Translations under genes and position numbers: made by a program
Shown: one piece after another, positions 1 through 11,970 of the stretch
How positions within the stretch are numbered: position 1 is the stretch's first letter
Layout: each line of letters begins with the position of its first letter
From: Datura wrightii
Taxonomy: Eukaryota; Streptophyta; Magnoliopsida; Solanales; Solanaceae
Length of the DNA: 64,000 nt
Direction: 5' to 3'
Assembly: GCA_035772735.1 (NCBI GenBank)
Contig: JASDFA010000001.1
Location: forward strand, 59,101,001 to 59,165,000
Notes under the pieces: model-generated
Told to the model about the DNA's origin: nothing
The model's input: only the letters and a program-made list of their open reading frames with translations
Database searches by the model: none

Positions 1-1215
1 ACCTCATGACTCCCTTCATGGGGGATACCTTTAGAAATACCCAATCGTCTACCTCAAACTCCAATTCCCTTCTTCTCATATCCGCATATGACTTTTGACG
101 ACTCTGAGCGGTTTTCACCCTATCCCTTATCATCTGAACTTTCACCATGGCCTCATGAACCGAATTAGGTCCTATCATAGCTACCTCACTAACCTCAAAT
201 CATCCGATGGGCGATCTACTCCTCCGCCCGTAAAGAGCCTCGAACAGTGCCATTTGGATATTAGAGTGATAACTGTTATTATAGGCAAACTCAATCAAGG
301 GCAAATGGTCACCCCAGCTACCTTTGAAATCCATCACACATGCTCTCAAAATATCCTCGAGAGTTTGGATTGTTCATTCGGCTTGGCCATCCGTTTGCGA
401 ATGAAAAGCTGTGCTGAGCTTAACTTGGGTCCCAAGCCCTTTTTGGAAAGATCGCCAAAACTGAGAGGTAAATTGAGTACCTTGGTCTGAAATAATAGAG
501 TAGGGAACTCCATGAAGTCGAACTAACTCCCGAATATACAATTTGGCATAATCATCCGCTGAATCTATGGTTTTGATGGTAGGAAGTGTGCAACCTTGGT
601 TAACCTGTCGACCACTACCCAAATGGAGTCATAATGTTGGCGAGTACGAGGTAAGACTTTAATAAAATCCATATTAATCTCTTCCCACTTCCACGTGGGA
701 ATGCTAATATCCTGAAGTACACCTCTCGACTTTTGATGCTCGACTTTCACTTGCTGACAGTTTGGACATTTGGCTACGAACACTGCAATATCCTTCTTCA
801 TACCATCCCACCAATAGATTTCTCGCAAGTCTTGATACATCTTTGTGGATCCCAGATGGATAGAATATCTGGTACCATGAACCTCATGCAATATCCAAAA
901 TCTCAAATCATGAACGTCTGGGACACATAGATGACCCTGGTATCATAGCACACCATCTTTCCCTTGGGAGAAAACCTCCACCTTCTGGCTCCACACTACT
1001 TCCTTTAGATTCCTCAAAATCAGATCCTCCTCTTGCTTAGATTTTACATCAACCACCAAGGACAATTTTGAATCATTCTGCACAACAACGCCGTCATCGA
1101 TCGAGTCTATAGATCTAACTCCCAACCTTGCAAGTCGGTATACCTCTTTCACCAACTCCTTTCTTTCCCTCATCCACGTGGGATACACTCTCCATAGAGA
1201 GCCTACTAAGTGCAT
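1..1215 (-). pseudogene. Integrase fragment of element I
   Basis: The enzyme would insert the cDNA into host chromatin. The N-terminal HHCC zinc finger is visible at about 900-760: H..HGTRYSIH.G, then YWWDGMKKDI and CPNCQQVK. The catalytic core follows with the INMDFI aspartate (about 680), ISDQGTQFTSQFW (second Asp, about 510-470), and the AYNNSYHS region containing the Glu (about 270). The frame changes near 600, between the first and second catalytic aspartates, and there are stops, so it is dead. The 3' end, which should carry the GPY motif and chromodomain, is beyond the window edge. The N-terminal part overlaps the RNase H tail in another frame around 1115-1215, another sign of a frameshift. 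Confidence 0.85.
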
Positions 1216-2410
1216 CCTCTACTACATTAGCCTTACCTGGGTGGTAAAGGGCACTCATGTCGTAGTCCTTTAGTAGCTCCAACCACCTCCATTGCCAAAG
1301 ATTGAGATATTTTTGTGTGAACACATATTGCAAGCTCTTGTGATCAGTGAATACATCCACATGGACCCCATACAAGTAATTCCGCCATAACTTCAAGGCG
1401 AACACCACCGCGGCCAACTCAAGATCACGGGTCGGATAATTCTTCTCATGGATTCTCAACTGTCTTGAGGAATATGCTATCACCTTCCCATGCTGCATCA
1501 ACACACACCCAAGTCCTATTCTCGAAGCATCACAATATACCAAAGAACCATCTGTACCCTCGGGTAGAGTCAACACTGGTGCTGAAGTGAGTCGAGCCTT
1601 CAATTCCTGGAAGCTTTTCTCACAAGCCTTCGATGATTGGAACTTTACCTTTTTTTAAGTCAACTTGGTCAATGGTGCTGCAATCGATGAAAATTCCTCA
1701 ACAAATCTCCAGTAGTAACCTGTTAAGCCCAAGAAGCTCTTGATATCTGATGGGTTCACTGGTCTGGGCCAGTTCTTCACCGCCTCAATTTTCTGAGAAT
1801 CAACCTTTATGCCCTCACTTGATACCACATGACCCAAAAATGCCACAGAATCCAACCAAAACTCACACTTGCTAAACTTTGCCTACAACTAACGATCCTT
1901 GAGGGTCTGCAGCACTATTCTCAAATAAGCGACATGCTCCTCCTTGCTCCGAGAGTATATAAGGATATCGTCAATGAATACAATCACGAACATGTCCAAA
2001 TATGACTTGAACACCCTGTTCATTAGATCCATGAAAGCTGTAGGGGCATTGGTTAGTCCAAAATACATAACAACAAATTTGTAGTGACCATACCGAGTCC
2101 TGAAAGCGGTCTTCAGAATGTCACTCTCCCGAACCCTGAGCTGGTGATACCCGGACCTGAGATCAATTTTGGAGAAACACTTGGTACCCTAAAACTGGTC
2201 AAAAAAATCATTAATTCTGGGTAAGGGGTATCTATTCTTGACGGTAACCTTATTCAACTTCCAATAATCAATATACATGTGAAGGGAATCATCCTTCTTC
2301 TGGATAAATAACACCGGTGCACCCCATGGACACTTACTCGGTCTAATGAAACCCTTGTCTAACAGGTCCTTCAACTGATCCTTCAACTCTTTTAGCTCGG
2401 CTGGAGCCAT
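1216..2410 (-). pseudogene. Reverse transcriptase-RNase H of element I
   Basis: RT begins near 2410 (MAPAELKELKDQLKDLLDKG) and continues with the IDYWKLNKVTVKNRYPLPRI fingers segment. The palm carries the catalytic FIDDILIYSRS motif (about 1990-1960), the usual plant Ty3/gypsy form of YxDD. The connection segment follows at 1855-1655 (GYYWRFVEEFSS). RNase H at 1603-1215 shows CDASRIGLGCVLMQ, DLELAAVVFALKLW and TDHKSLQYVF, matching the DASxxGxG and TDHxxL signatures. Stops occur after RINDFFDQF and before the RNase H domain, so there is no continuous polyprotein. Function would be cDNA synthesis in the cytoplasmic particle. Confidence 0.88.
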
Positions 2411-3212
2411 TCTATAGGGCGGACTGGATATAGGCTACATGTTAGGAAGAATATTTATACTGAAATCAATCTCTCGCTTGGGAGGGGCACCTGGCAAATC
2501 ATCAGGAAAGACCTCCGGGTACTCACATACTACTAGAACTTACTAAATGGTCAGGGTCTCAGAATCCACATCCTTAACCCTAACTAGATAGTACAAACAA
2601 CCCTTAGAAATAATCTTTCTGGCCTTAAGGTAGGAAATGAATCAACCTACAGGCACAACTGAACTACCTTCCATTCTAAGATCGACTCACCCAGAAATTT
2701 GAACTCTACTGACCGGGTTCTACAATTAACTGAAACATAGAATGCATACAGCCAATCTATGCTGAGAATGACATCAAAATAAATCATGGCTAATTCTATC
2801 AAATCTGCTGAGGTGACCTTATGAAGAACTGAGTCTGGACAACCTCTATACACCCGTCTAGCTATAATGAGTCACCTACTGGAGTAGAAACTGAGAAGGA
2901 CTCTGATAAGACATCAGGACTGACTCCGAAGCTATTGGCTACATAGGGTGTCACAAAAGATAGGGTAGCCCTTAGATCTAGCAAAGCATACAAATCAACA
3001 TAAAAAACTCTCAACATACCGGTGACCACATCTGGTGAAGCCTCCTGCTCCTTACGAGTGGCTAACGCATAGAATCTATTCTGGCGCTGCTCGCCAGCTA
3101 TGCTAGTACGTGCCCCCTGATGTGCTGTGCATGGGGGAGGGGGTGCTGAACTAGAAGTTGGGCCTCGGCCCCCAACCTGGTCCTTTCTCGCAACTGGACA
3201 ATCTCTAAGCAT
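2411..3212 (-). pseudogene. Aspartic protease region of element I
   Basis: This region is homologous to the protease of copies D and B. The retropepsin active site, D-P-G-A in D, reads LLDLRATLSFVTPYVA here (about 2975-2930), so both the Pro and the Gly of the motif are lost and the enzyme would be inactive. The downstream DVILSIDWL strand and C-terminal NCRTRSVEF segment are at 2853-2647 in another reading stretch. The 2411-2640 part is the protease-RT linker and is degraded. The role in a live copy would be cutting the Gag-Pol polyprotein. Confidence 0.8.
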
Positions 3213-4261
3213 GTGTTCGGGCTACCCACAACCAAAACAAGTTCCTGAACCTGCCAAACACTGGCCTGTGTGCCCCGACCACATCTGCGACAAGTTGGGA
3301 TGCTGGAATCGGCGGGTGTACTACTATGACCCCTCGAGCTTGACGCTTGCCCCCTCTAATCATGTCTAGGCCTAGATGGCACACTCAGCACTGAAGATGC
3401 TGGGGCTGATGATTTCTGGTGGGTTTGTTGTTGATGCTCACTATCGGACCTCTTCTAAGAGAACCTGTGGTCCTCAGTCTTGGTCCTATTGGCCTCCCTC
3501 TCCCTCGAATGTGCTTCCTCCATCTGCTGGGCGTACAACACTATGCGAGAAAAGTCTATGTCCTGATGGAGCATAGCTGTCCTATAGTCCTTGTCCAAGT
3601 AGCCTACTATACCATGCACAAACCTACTCACCCGTACCCGTTGGTCGGCCACTAACTCCGGGGAATACTTTGATAAACGGGTGAACTCAAGGGAGTACTC
3701 CTGAACGGTCATCCTTCCTTTCTTTAGATTCACAAATTTAGCTGCTTTCAATTCCCTCATCTCTTGAGGAAAGAGCCGATCTAGGAATGTAACCTGAAAC
3801 TCCTCCCATGTGATCGGACCTGCTCCTGCGACCCTGCTGTCCTTCCACTGGCGGAACCAAATATGCGCAACCCCTTTCAACTGATAGGGGGCCAACTCTG
3901 CGCACTCAACACTACTCACCCTTATAACTTGGGTGATCTTGACAATCTCATCAACGAAATCATGTGGGTCCTCATCTACCTTGGACCCCAGAAACTCCAG
4001 GGGGTTCATTCTCAAAATGTCTCAGACTCTGGCCTCCACTGCATTGCCATTTTGAGGAACATACGCAACGGCCTGCTGATTGACCTAAGCGGTCAAGGCC
4101 TGCGCAAGTATGTGAATGGTAGCTCGGAACTCAGCATGAGCGGCTTGTTCTAGTGCCTGAGGCTCCTGAACTGGTGGGGCTGGCTGATGCTCATAACCAT
4201 TACCATCCTCATGGCCTATACCACCTCCATTCCTCCTTCCATTCACCCTTCGAGGAGCCAT
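3213..4261 (-). pseudogene. Gag of element I
   Basis: I take the start at 4261, an ATG opening a basic MAPRRVNGRRN stretch, because the same start is used in B (61598) and a close one in D (45194). The capsid-like retrotransposon gag domain is at about 4015-3455 (EFLGSKVDEDPHDFVDE, WKDSRVAGAGPITWEEF, FLDRLFPQEMRELKAAKF). Two nucleic-acid-binding zinc knuckles lie around 3310-3195: CRRCGRGHTGQC, then CFGCG..EHMLRDC, the second with a stop inside it. Two more in-frame stops occur at 4087-4085 (TAG) and 4024-4022 (TGA); both fit single C-to-T changes in CAG and CGA. The product would have formed the particle that packages the RNA. Confidence 0.88.
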
Positions 4262-4410
4262 GATTTTGCAATCGCGAATAGCACGAATTAGAAGGATGGA
4301 AAGGCTTTTCATCGCACGACATAGATCATGAAAGAAGGGAACATTTCCTAAACGTATAGTAGCCTCTTCTTCATAAGTGTGGCGCACTTCACACTCATGA
4401 AAAACCTATG

Positions 4411-4422
4411 GCTCTGATACCA
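4411..4422 (-). other. Primer-binding site, tRNA-Met type (element I)
   Basis: Minus strand TGGTATCAGAGC, complementary to the 3' end of plant initiator tRNA-Met, four bases inside the 5' LTR boundary. It fixes the element's orientation and the LTR edge. Confidence 0.92.
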
Positions 4423-4426
4423 AGTT

Positions 4427-5516
4427 TTTCACAACCCGAACGGAGGCCCAGATCGTAGACACGAGACAAGAGACCCTAAGAGACCCCAAGTCGACCAATG
4501 GCATAAGCGTTCAACTAACTCATTCAATAAACATGAAGAAAACATAAATATAAAGTTAGCATAAGTCTCGTACAACAACACATCAGAATAATATCCGAAG
4601 CTACACATACATAAGTCTGAAAGCCTCAAATCTAGATGAGTTGATGGGACAAGACCCCAACTGACTCAATGATACTGAATCTAAAATATGAAATGAAAAC
4701 TGAGAATCTAGCCCTCGAAAGATGAGGACTCACCAATCCTGAGCTGATAAGGACTTTGGAAAGCTGATTAAGATCAGAGCTAAAGCTGCGATCCGGATCC
4801 TGTATCATGAAACCTTGAGATATTGCCTTGAATCACCTCTTCAATCCTTCAAACTTGCATGCATGGAAAGAATGACTTAGAGTAAGTCTTCCCCTACTAA
4901 AAACCTACTAACACGAGCTTTAAACGACATAGTATAGGCCCCTAGGATTTAGGAATTACGAAAAAGCCCTTACTAAAATTGCTGAAATAACTATTAGGGG
5001 GTCCCAATGAAGGACCTGGCGACTCGTCATGAAGGGCCATGACTCGTCAAGTCGTTCGTCAAGTGCACTGGTTAACAGATCCTTTAGGGCTTGTAACAGG
5101 TGACCTAACGATTTGTTCCTCGAGGCCACGACTCGTGATCGCCTCCCGTCATGTACACTGCCTTAGTATCAAATGAAAACTTACCTTGCTTGATCACGAC
5201 TCACCTCATGAGTCATTGGGACTAACCACAACTCGTGGGCTTGTCCCGTTAGGTACACTGGTCGATCCTTCTATTTTATTTTTCAACTTCACCCCACGGC
5301 TAACTTGACGACTCATGGTGATTGACCGCGAGTCATTCCCACGCTCGTGGGGACCTCCAACCTTCAATTCATCTTGGCCTTCCCACGAGCCACCTGACGA
5401 CTCGTAGGGTCTCCTCACGAGTCGTCTAATGACTTGTCCTGCAACTGAAGTACCGTTTTCCAGTTTTTCCTCGTTTCAACTCCTGGATCTAATCTTTGAT
5501 TTCTCGGGGTATAACA
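4427..5516 (-). repeat. 5' LTR of element I (internally deleted)
   Basis: The right edge reads GGGGTATAACA on the plus strand (TGTTATACCCC on minus). The left edge matches the TGTCATGACCC edge of B with mutations. At 1090 bp it is about half the length of the LTRs of B (2228 bp) and D (2165 bp), and the missing part is in the middle (after about 4805). The U3 part (about 5000-5430) carries the repeated ACGACTCGT / ACGAGTCGT motif found in all minus-strand chromovirus LTRs here. Confidence 0.88.
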
Positions 5517-6151
5517 GATGGCCCATCCAGTAGCTGAGCATGGTCTCCCTAATATGCGACACCTTTTTATCTGCTTCAAAATTAAGAATTATGAAATCAG
5601 CGAGAATTACTAACATACCAACTCAAAATAAGAACATCCTCAGTGATGCCGTCTGGAGTGATGTATGATCTGTCGACCAACTGCAGAGTAATAGTAGTGG
5701 GCCTAGGTTCTCCCAGAACGAGTGTATTGAACACAAATAAGGGCATCAAATTGATACTTGACCCCAAATCACACAGAGCTCACCCCACTTCACTTTTACC
5801 AATTTGTATGAGGCTGGTGAAACTCCCTGGGTCTTTTAACTTTTAGGGAATCTTGCTCAAAACCCTTGAGTAAGTGCAACTATCTTAAACTTGGTCAATC
5901 TCCACTTGCAGGCAACCACATCCCTTAGATACTCTACATATTTTTGCATCTCCTTCAGAGCATCAATTAGAGGAATATTTATGTGTAGCTCCTTGAAAAT
6001 ATTGAGGAACTTCTTGATCCCAGCCTCATCCTTGCTTTTTTATCATTATTTTTCTGCAACCTTTGTGGAAATGGTGGCGAAGGTCTCTCAACTGCATTTT
6101 TAGGCTGCCGACAACCTTTCCCTGAACTTCTCTCTTTTGTGTGGGCTCTAT
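5517..6151 (-). pseudogene. Gag-protease 3' part of element H
   Basis: The minus-strand sequence is homologous to the protease of F. It contains the segment corresponding to F KLGLGSPRPTTVILQLADRS around 5760-5690, the GI.EDVL strand near 5650, and an LGRP.SATG segment near 5530. Frames are broken and no continuous protease can be read. It is cut at 5517 by element I and separated from the rest of gag by solo LTR J. Confidence 0.72.
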
Positions 6152-6156
6152 GGTAT

Positions 6157-8421
6157 TGTAACACCTTGTATAGTTTAAGCAACAAATCCATACTTTAAGT
6201 TAAGAGTAGCAGTACTTATTATGCTACGAAGAAAGTTTTACGAGGTATTTGAGTCACTATATGGTTGTATGTTAAGATTGAACATCGATCAAGTTATAGA
6301 ATGAAGCCCAACAAAAGTTATAGCAAACTTCTTTCTTAGAATTCTCTGGAATTTGGGTCAAATGTCTCAAAACTTTTCTCCCAATCTATAAGAAGTTAGG
6401 GGGCCTATGACTTATCATATTAAAGTTTTATGAGTCTAGTTTCCAGCGCGTTAAATCATTTGTCAATTAGACTTTGGATAGAGAGATATTCGCATTTTTG
6501 TGAGATTACGCAAGCAAGTAGAGAGGACCAAACGAGGTCCACGACGGTAGCATGTTACGCCACCAAAATGGTGCATTGACTAACATGACACATTGCCTCT
6601 ATGTCAGTCAGTCCCTATATATATGTCTTGGTCGGTTGTGGATTCATCTTTCCCTATTTTATTGAAGTGCTGTAGGTTGTTCTTGGCTGTAGCTTAGGTT
6701 GTCTTCAGGCAGCGTATGGATGGTATTGAAAGCTAGGGATTCAACTTAGTTTATGTTCATCAGATTCGAGGTATGTTAAGGCTTTCCCTTCTCCAATTTG
6801 GCATACTTTCCGCTCTAATTGTATTTTTGATTATACTATGTGAGTTTCACATGATGTTGATTGTGGTTTGGCTTTTGTATACATATGTTTGGGAGCTGTT
6901 GGGCATAAGTCTTTCCCTCATCCATTTATGTCGTGAAATCTGGTAATAACTTAGTTGGTTGTTGTGCTATGATAGGATATTAGAAGGTGTCGACTATGTT
7001 TTCTGGGCTTCTCGCAAAGCTTGGGGATAAACTGATTGGGTGGTAATCCCTAACTCAGTTAGTGGCTCAACGGTGGGTGGCTAGTTATGTGAAGATTAGT
7101 ACTATGTTGTGATAGTCAGTTGGTGGGGTTTCAGAGCCGTTTATGGGCTGTTTGATCATGTATTATTATTGTTATTGATTATAGATGTTATATGAATTAT
7201 GTTGTGATTGTGTGTCGATATTCTTGCCTCTGAGGGCTCAACGATACCCATGGCTATCGAGTTCAGTCCAGCATAGGGGTCGAGCCTGAGGCGTAGTCGA
7301 CTAGAGTGGCTGTAGTAGCCGGCTCCATAATGGCTGGGCTTGTGTTGGTTGTACATACGAGTTTAAAGACTGATGAATTGTTTCGGCACACTTGAGCCTT
7401 GTACAACTTATTATGAGACTAGTATATGGCTGTTGAGTGTTTTCTGGCATGTTTTCTGGCAAGTGACCGTACTGCGAGTATGGGGCCGTTGATAGTTTTT
7501 GGTGCAGCTTGATAGTATGTGACGTTAGACTTGTAAGACCGTGAGGTGTGTCCCCGGTAAGGTCGGGCTGTGAAATGGAATATATGTGCATACCATGTTG
7601 TATTATTCTGTGGTTGTTGTTTTATATTATTGCCTTGCATTATGTTTGTTTGATAACTGTGGATGCTAGATGTATTGGTGATGGCTAAGGTCATGGAGGG
7701 GCCTAGAGTTGACTCAGGTAAGATGTTTGGATGGATCCTGTGTGGTGCAAGTAGTTATAGGTGAGTCGTATCGACTAGGTGCCGATTGATGATTTGTTTG
7801 TTCATTTATCTTCTTATGTCAAACTTTCCAGGCTTATAGGGACCAGCTACGTTCTATTTATTTACTTAATTTGTGACTTTCTTCCTATTGATTTGTGCTA
7901 TGAATCATGTTATCTTTTCTACCTTACATACTCGGTACAATTTCATACTGACGCCTTAGTTGGGGGCGTTGTATTCATGTATGCAGGTGTTAATCGACAG
8001 GTAGATCAAGTTCTTGGTTTTTGAGTGGAGTTCTAGTTGAGTCAGTAAAACTCCATATCTTTCAGAGTCGCCAGATGTTTGTATTATGGGTAGTTCGTGG
8101 CCCTGTCTCGAACAATTGATTTCTATGTTTTCCTAGAGGCTCATAGACGTTTGCCGTGGGTGTAGTGTCATTGTTGTAGGCCTAGTGGGTCTTGTTGTAT
8201 AGATTGTTTTCCATTCCGCGGCTTAGACAACCTATTGTATAGCCTTTTGGTTGGTCAGGTGAGCCAGCCTCTACTTTAGTTTGTTGTTACTTTAATTTTA
8301 TAGTTATTGTGTTGTCGAACGTTGTCAGTTTTGGCCTTTGTTTTATATTTGGGCGCCGCATATGCTCATTCAGGGTTGGCACCAGGTGCCAGTCATGCCT
8401 CCCCGGGTTTAGGGTGTGACA
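6157..8421 (+). repeat. Solo LTR J (chromovirus type) with target duplication
   Basis: A 2265-bp LTR from TGTAACACC to GGTGTGACA, flanked by a perfect 5-bp duplication GGTAT (6152-6156 and 8422-8426). Both flanks are H gag, so the insertion point is exact. Its sequence is homologous to the LTRs of G (for example the GAGTCACT...GATCAAGTT stretch near the left end). A TATA-like CTATATATATG is at about 6613-6623, just after a short inverted repeat CACC-AAAAT-GGTG. No internal region is present, so the element was reduced by recombination between its LTRs. Confidence 0.92.
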
Positions 8422-8426
8422 GGTAT

Positions 8427-9952
8427 GCACTGGATTTAGCCTCTGTGGGAATAGTGGGGAAGGTGTACTTTCCTTCCAATAATTTTTCTTCTACTCTCTG
8501 GCTCTACTTCTGGCAGCAGTGTATCTTCTTCATGTGAAGGTGGATCTACATATAACTCCTTTCCACTTCTCAATGAAATGTCCATCACCTGCGTAGGATT
8601 CTTCTCTATGTCGCTTGGTAAGGCGCCTGCAGGCCTAGCATATCACAAAGAAGCCATATGTTCCATCTGCCTTTTCAACTCATGTATGTACTTCTACATC
8701 TCATTTATAATGGCTTGCTATTAAGTTGCAACCTGTTGCTGCTGTGCTGCAGTCTGCTATTTTTGTTCCATTATCTGCTTCATCATCTCTTCTAAAGAAC
8801 TACCCACTTGCTGAGGTGGAGGCTACTGAATGTTTGTCTGAGGTCTGTAACCATTCTGATTTCCAACCAATGCCTGGGTCTTTGCATTCTAATTCAAATT
8901 GTTGCCAAACTGGTGTCCTTGGTTACCTAATCTCTATTCTGTTGCCCCACATTGTAAACAGATTCTGGATTCAATGGGAAACTCATATAAGCATGACTCT
9001 CTTCATAGAGCTTACAAGTTGTTTGAACCTACTTAACTTGTTGAACTTGTGGTGCAGCTACCAACTTATGTATCAAACTCACAAGTTGACCAATGTCTGA
9101 CCATATGGCTATGACATCATCAACCTCTAACATCCCTGGTTCCTTCTGAGTGGTGAACGCTCTACTCAGCTCTTGATAGTCTTGATTACCTGCAGACATC
9201 AAATTCAATAATGCCTCAACTTTATCATAGCTCTTGGACAAAATTTGTCCTTGAGCTGTAGCATCTAAAAATATCTTGGACTCATGCATCAGTCCTTAGT
9301 TATGAACAACAAGCTCCTTGGACTGCATATGATGTGGACAATCTCCTCAGATAGCCTTTATATCTCTCCCAAGCTTAAGCTAAAGACTCTCCATCCTTCT
9401 GAACGAACCTTGAGATCTTCCCTCTCAACTCTTTTGTTCTTCTTGAAGAAAAAAATCTATTGAGAAATTTATTTGACAAATATGCTAGGAGGTAATAGAT
9501 CCTGTAGGCTCAATCTGTAGCCACTCTTTTTCTTCCCCAATAAGTGAGAAGGGAAAGAGCGTTAACTTCACATATTCATCTGAGACATTTTGATAGTGAA
9601 AATTTTTGCTCAGCTCAATGAACGTGACTAAGTGCTTATGCGGGTTTTTATATGGTCTACCCTGATATTAGAATGTATTCTGTACATGCTGTACTGTACC
9701 TTCTTTCAACTCAAAATTTCCTTTGATCTTAGGCTTCATAATGGCCTTTGACGCATTTTCCAAGCTGGGCCTAACAAGGTTTAACAAAAGAATCCTCTCT
9801 ACTACTACCTCGCAAGCCAATCTCGCTTCCTTATTCTCTACAAGATTAGGATTATGAATTTCTTCTACCATTTGTCTCTGCTGTCGGAGTGTGCTCTCGA
9901 TTTCAGGATCAAGTGAAATCAAGGGGTGGCCTTGACTCCGAGTATCTGCCAT
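8427..9952 (-). pseudogene. Gag 5' part of element H
   Basis: The likely start is the ATG at 9952 (MADTRSQGHPLISLDPEIES), just downstream of the PBS on the minus strand. The middle has the Athila-like gag signature: F.NRFFSSRRTKELRGKI near 9470-9420 and AWERYK near 9370. The C-terminal part at 9289-9029 (IFLDATAQGQILSKSYDKVE) matches F LLDSAAGGQALEKTYEELY. Frameshifts and stops separate the segments. The 8427-9028 part is a low-complexity Gln-rich tail region. The gene is interrupted at 8426/6152 by solo LTR J. Confidence 0.82.
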
Positions 9953-10050
9953 ACACTAACCTATGATTTAAGGTGCACCAAAAACAAGAAAACAAGTAAA
10001 AACTGAATAGCTAAATAAAAATTCAAATTAGAAAAACAACCTTTGCCAAG

Positions 10051-10068
10051 TCCCCAAAAATGATGCCA
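10051..10068 (-). other. Primer-binding site, tRNA-Asp type (element H)
   Basis: Minus strand TGGCATCATTTTTGGGGA is a decayed version of the tRNA-Asp site seen in F (TGGCGCCATTGCCGGGGA). It is separated from the LTR by AGTTTT, the same spacer as in F. Confidence 0.8.
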
Positions 10069-10074
10069 AAAACT

Positions 10075-11970
10075 TGGTATGTCCAAATGCACATGCAAGT
10101 GTACCCGGTCGTCAGGTAATATAGAATGGTTAACTCTGGATATCGTATCCACAGGGAATTGTTAGATTGATTGTCCAATTTAAACTCTTATTCAAACTAT
10201 TTAAAAATAAAGAAATGATGATTAGTGTATTGTTTATACTACTAACTAAACAAATTAGAGACTTAAGAAAATACATAAATGGTTGGTTGGTTCTTAGATG
10301 ATATTAAAGATCTAGGGTCTTGGCAATTTTGACAATCCAGTTGAAGTATCAAATCGATACGCTTATTCGCTTTCCTGAGTTGCTAGTTGCAGGTTGATAT
10401 TACTTAATTGAGTGTTGTCCCCAATAACTCTAAGACTACTTGACTACCCTATGCCTAGATTCCTATGGTCATAGGATAATAGTGAAGTATATGTAAAATT
10501 TCATTTATTTCAACTAAGCAAGGCTAATGGGTATATTCCTATCCACATTCGCGAATCGCTCCCCTTTCCCTATAAGGTTCACAAATAGTCCCTATTCCTT
10601 CTTATTGCCCTCACAATTCCATTTCCCAAGTTTAATTAACGAGTCATAGATAGTGCTTAACTATTTTGTCAAATAATCAAATAATTCAATGCAAGAAGAA
10701 ATAAATAATTCAATTGCGGAAACTTTAATAAATATGAACAACAATCAACATTCTACCTTCATGTTCATGCCAAAACCTAGAACTAAAATGTTTAGCAACT
10801 CATGATTCCATAAATATTGAGGGGATTCATGAGATTACAAGAGAATATTGCTAAAAAATTAAGAGAAGAAGTAACCCGTAGAGAAACTTGTCGTGCCCTT
10901 GCTCTCCTCTCCAATTTCGTCCAACCCTCATCAATAAAATATCTTCTAAAACATCGTAGGGTTCATATATATAGTAAATGAAAAAGATTCCTTTATCCCT
11001 ACTTAAGTTCGTCTTAAAAGTTACAAAACTCGGGTTTCGGAATGGCCATGGCGCGCTACGCCATGCAACACCAGCTTGATTAAAAAGATTACTTCTGAAG
11101 TGTAGGTTCTGGTGCACCATGCCACACAATACGCCAAGGTGTTAGAAAAAATTCAGCTACATCTGCACCTGTGCGCCACACCAACTATCTCGCTAGAATG
11201 TTAGAATTTTTCTTCTGAAGTTTGTGGCTTGGCGCACCATGCCAGCCAATGCACCCACTTCTAGATTTGTATTTTTCTAGAGTTTGAGCTCTGTTGCACC
11301 ACACCAGCCAATGCACTAGCTTGGTTTTGTGTAGGAACACCTCCAAAGTTGCTCCAAAGCTTTGGACCTTCTTTATAGCTCTTTTTGGGTCAATTTTCAC
11401 CACAATTTACCGATTAAGCACCTACAAAATCACAACGTAGGCAGATAAGAATAATCCATAGAAATGATACTCAAAGAAATGACAAAAGTACTAAAACGCA
11501 AGGAAAATAGAGACTAAAAATATGTACTTTTGGCCTCTCATCAGCTGGTCTAGACAACACCTATTGCACGACCTGTAGTCCATGGTAGAGATATGGCTTT
11601 GTGGTGTGGCCCTCAAGGTGGAGTCTAGCTTCGCGACGTGAAGCTTGGTGCGACAGACCCTGCTAGTTTTCAATCCTCTGAAGTTCGGCCAGATATGCTA
11701 TGCGGAGCTCCTTGCGGAGGTGTGTTTCCGTGGCGCCAACCTTTGGTTTTTTCCAAAACATGTCCTTTTTGAGTCTTGAGTCGTCGACACTTGCTTTTCA
11801 ATGCCAAACTAGCAAAATTTTAGCACTTTTCACCCTGCAAATATCTATATGTGTTAGCTCTTTTTCACAAATATCACACAAAACCAAGGTAACACACAAC
11901 ATTTATTCTCAAAACATAGCTAAGTATGGACAAAATATGGTAATTAAGTGTGTAAATACGACCAACATCA
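10075..11970 (-). repeat. LTR of element H
   Basis: On the minus strand it begins TGATGTTGG directly after a PPT-like GAGTGTGGGGTGG and ends ATACCA before the AGTTTT spacer and PBS, giving 1896 bp. A TATA-like CTATATATATG lies on the minus strand at about 10962-10972. Directly upstream of it (11040-11330) are about four imperfect repeats of a GGCGCACCATGCCA...CCAATGCACC motif spaced roughly 60 bp apart, in the U3 position. Internal retrotransposon sequence flanks both ends. Confidence 0.75.

Larger units (their letters stand above)
1..5516 (-). mobile_element. Chromovirus (Ty3/gypsy) copy I, left-truncated by window
   Basis: Read on the minus strand, the order is 5' LTR (4427-5516), tRNA-Met PBS, gag, protease, reverse transcriptase, RNase H and integrase, which is the Ty3/gypsy order with integrase last. 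The integrase C-terminus, PPT and 3' LTR lie left of the window. Sister copies B and C carry a GPY motif and chromodomain, so this is a chromovirus, probably Tekay/Del-like (clade assignment is inference). The coding region is disrupted by stops and frameshifts. It is inserted in the protease gene of element H: H protease resumes at 5517. The target duplication should be GATGG (5517-5521), with its partner outside the window. Confidence 0.9.

Noticed and set aside
7156..7694. Overlapping minus-strand ORFs inside solo LTR J
   Set aside because: They are short, overlap in several frames, and lie in non-coding LTR sequence.
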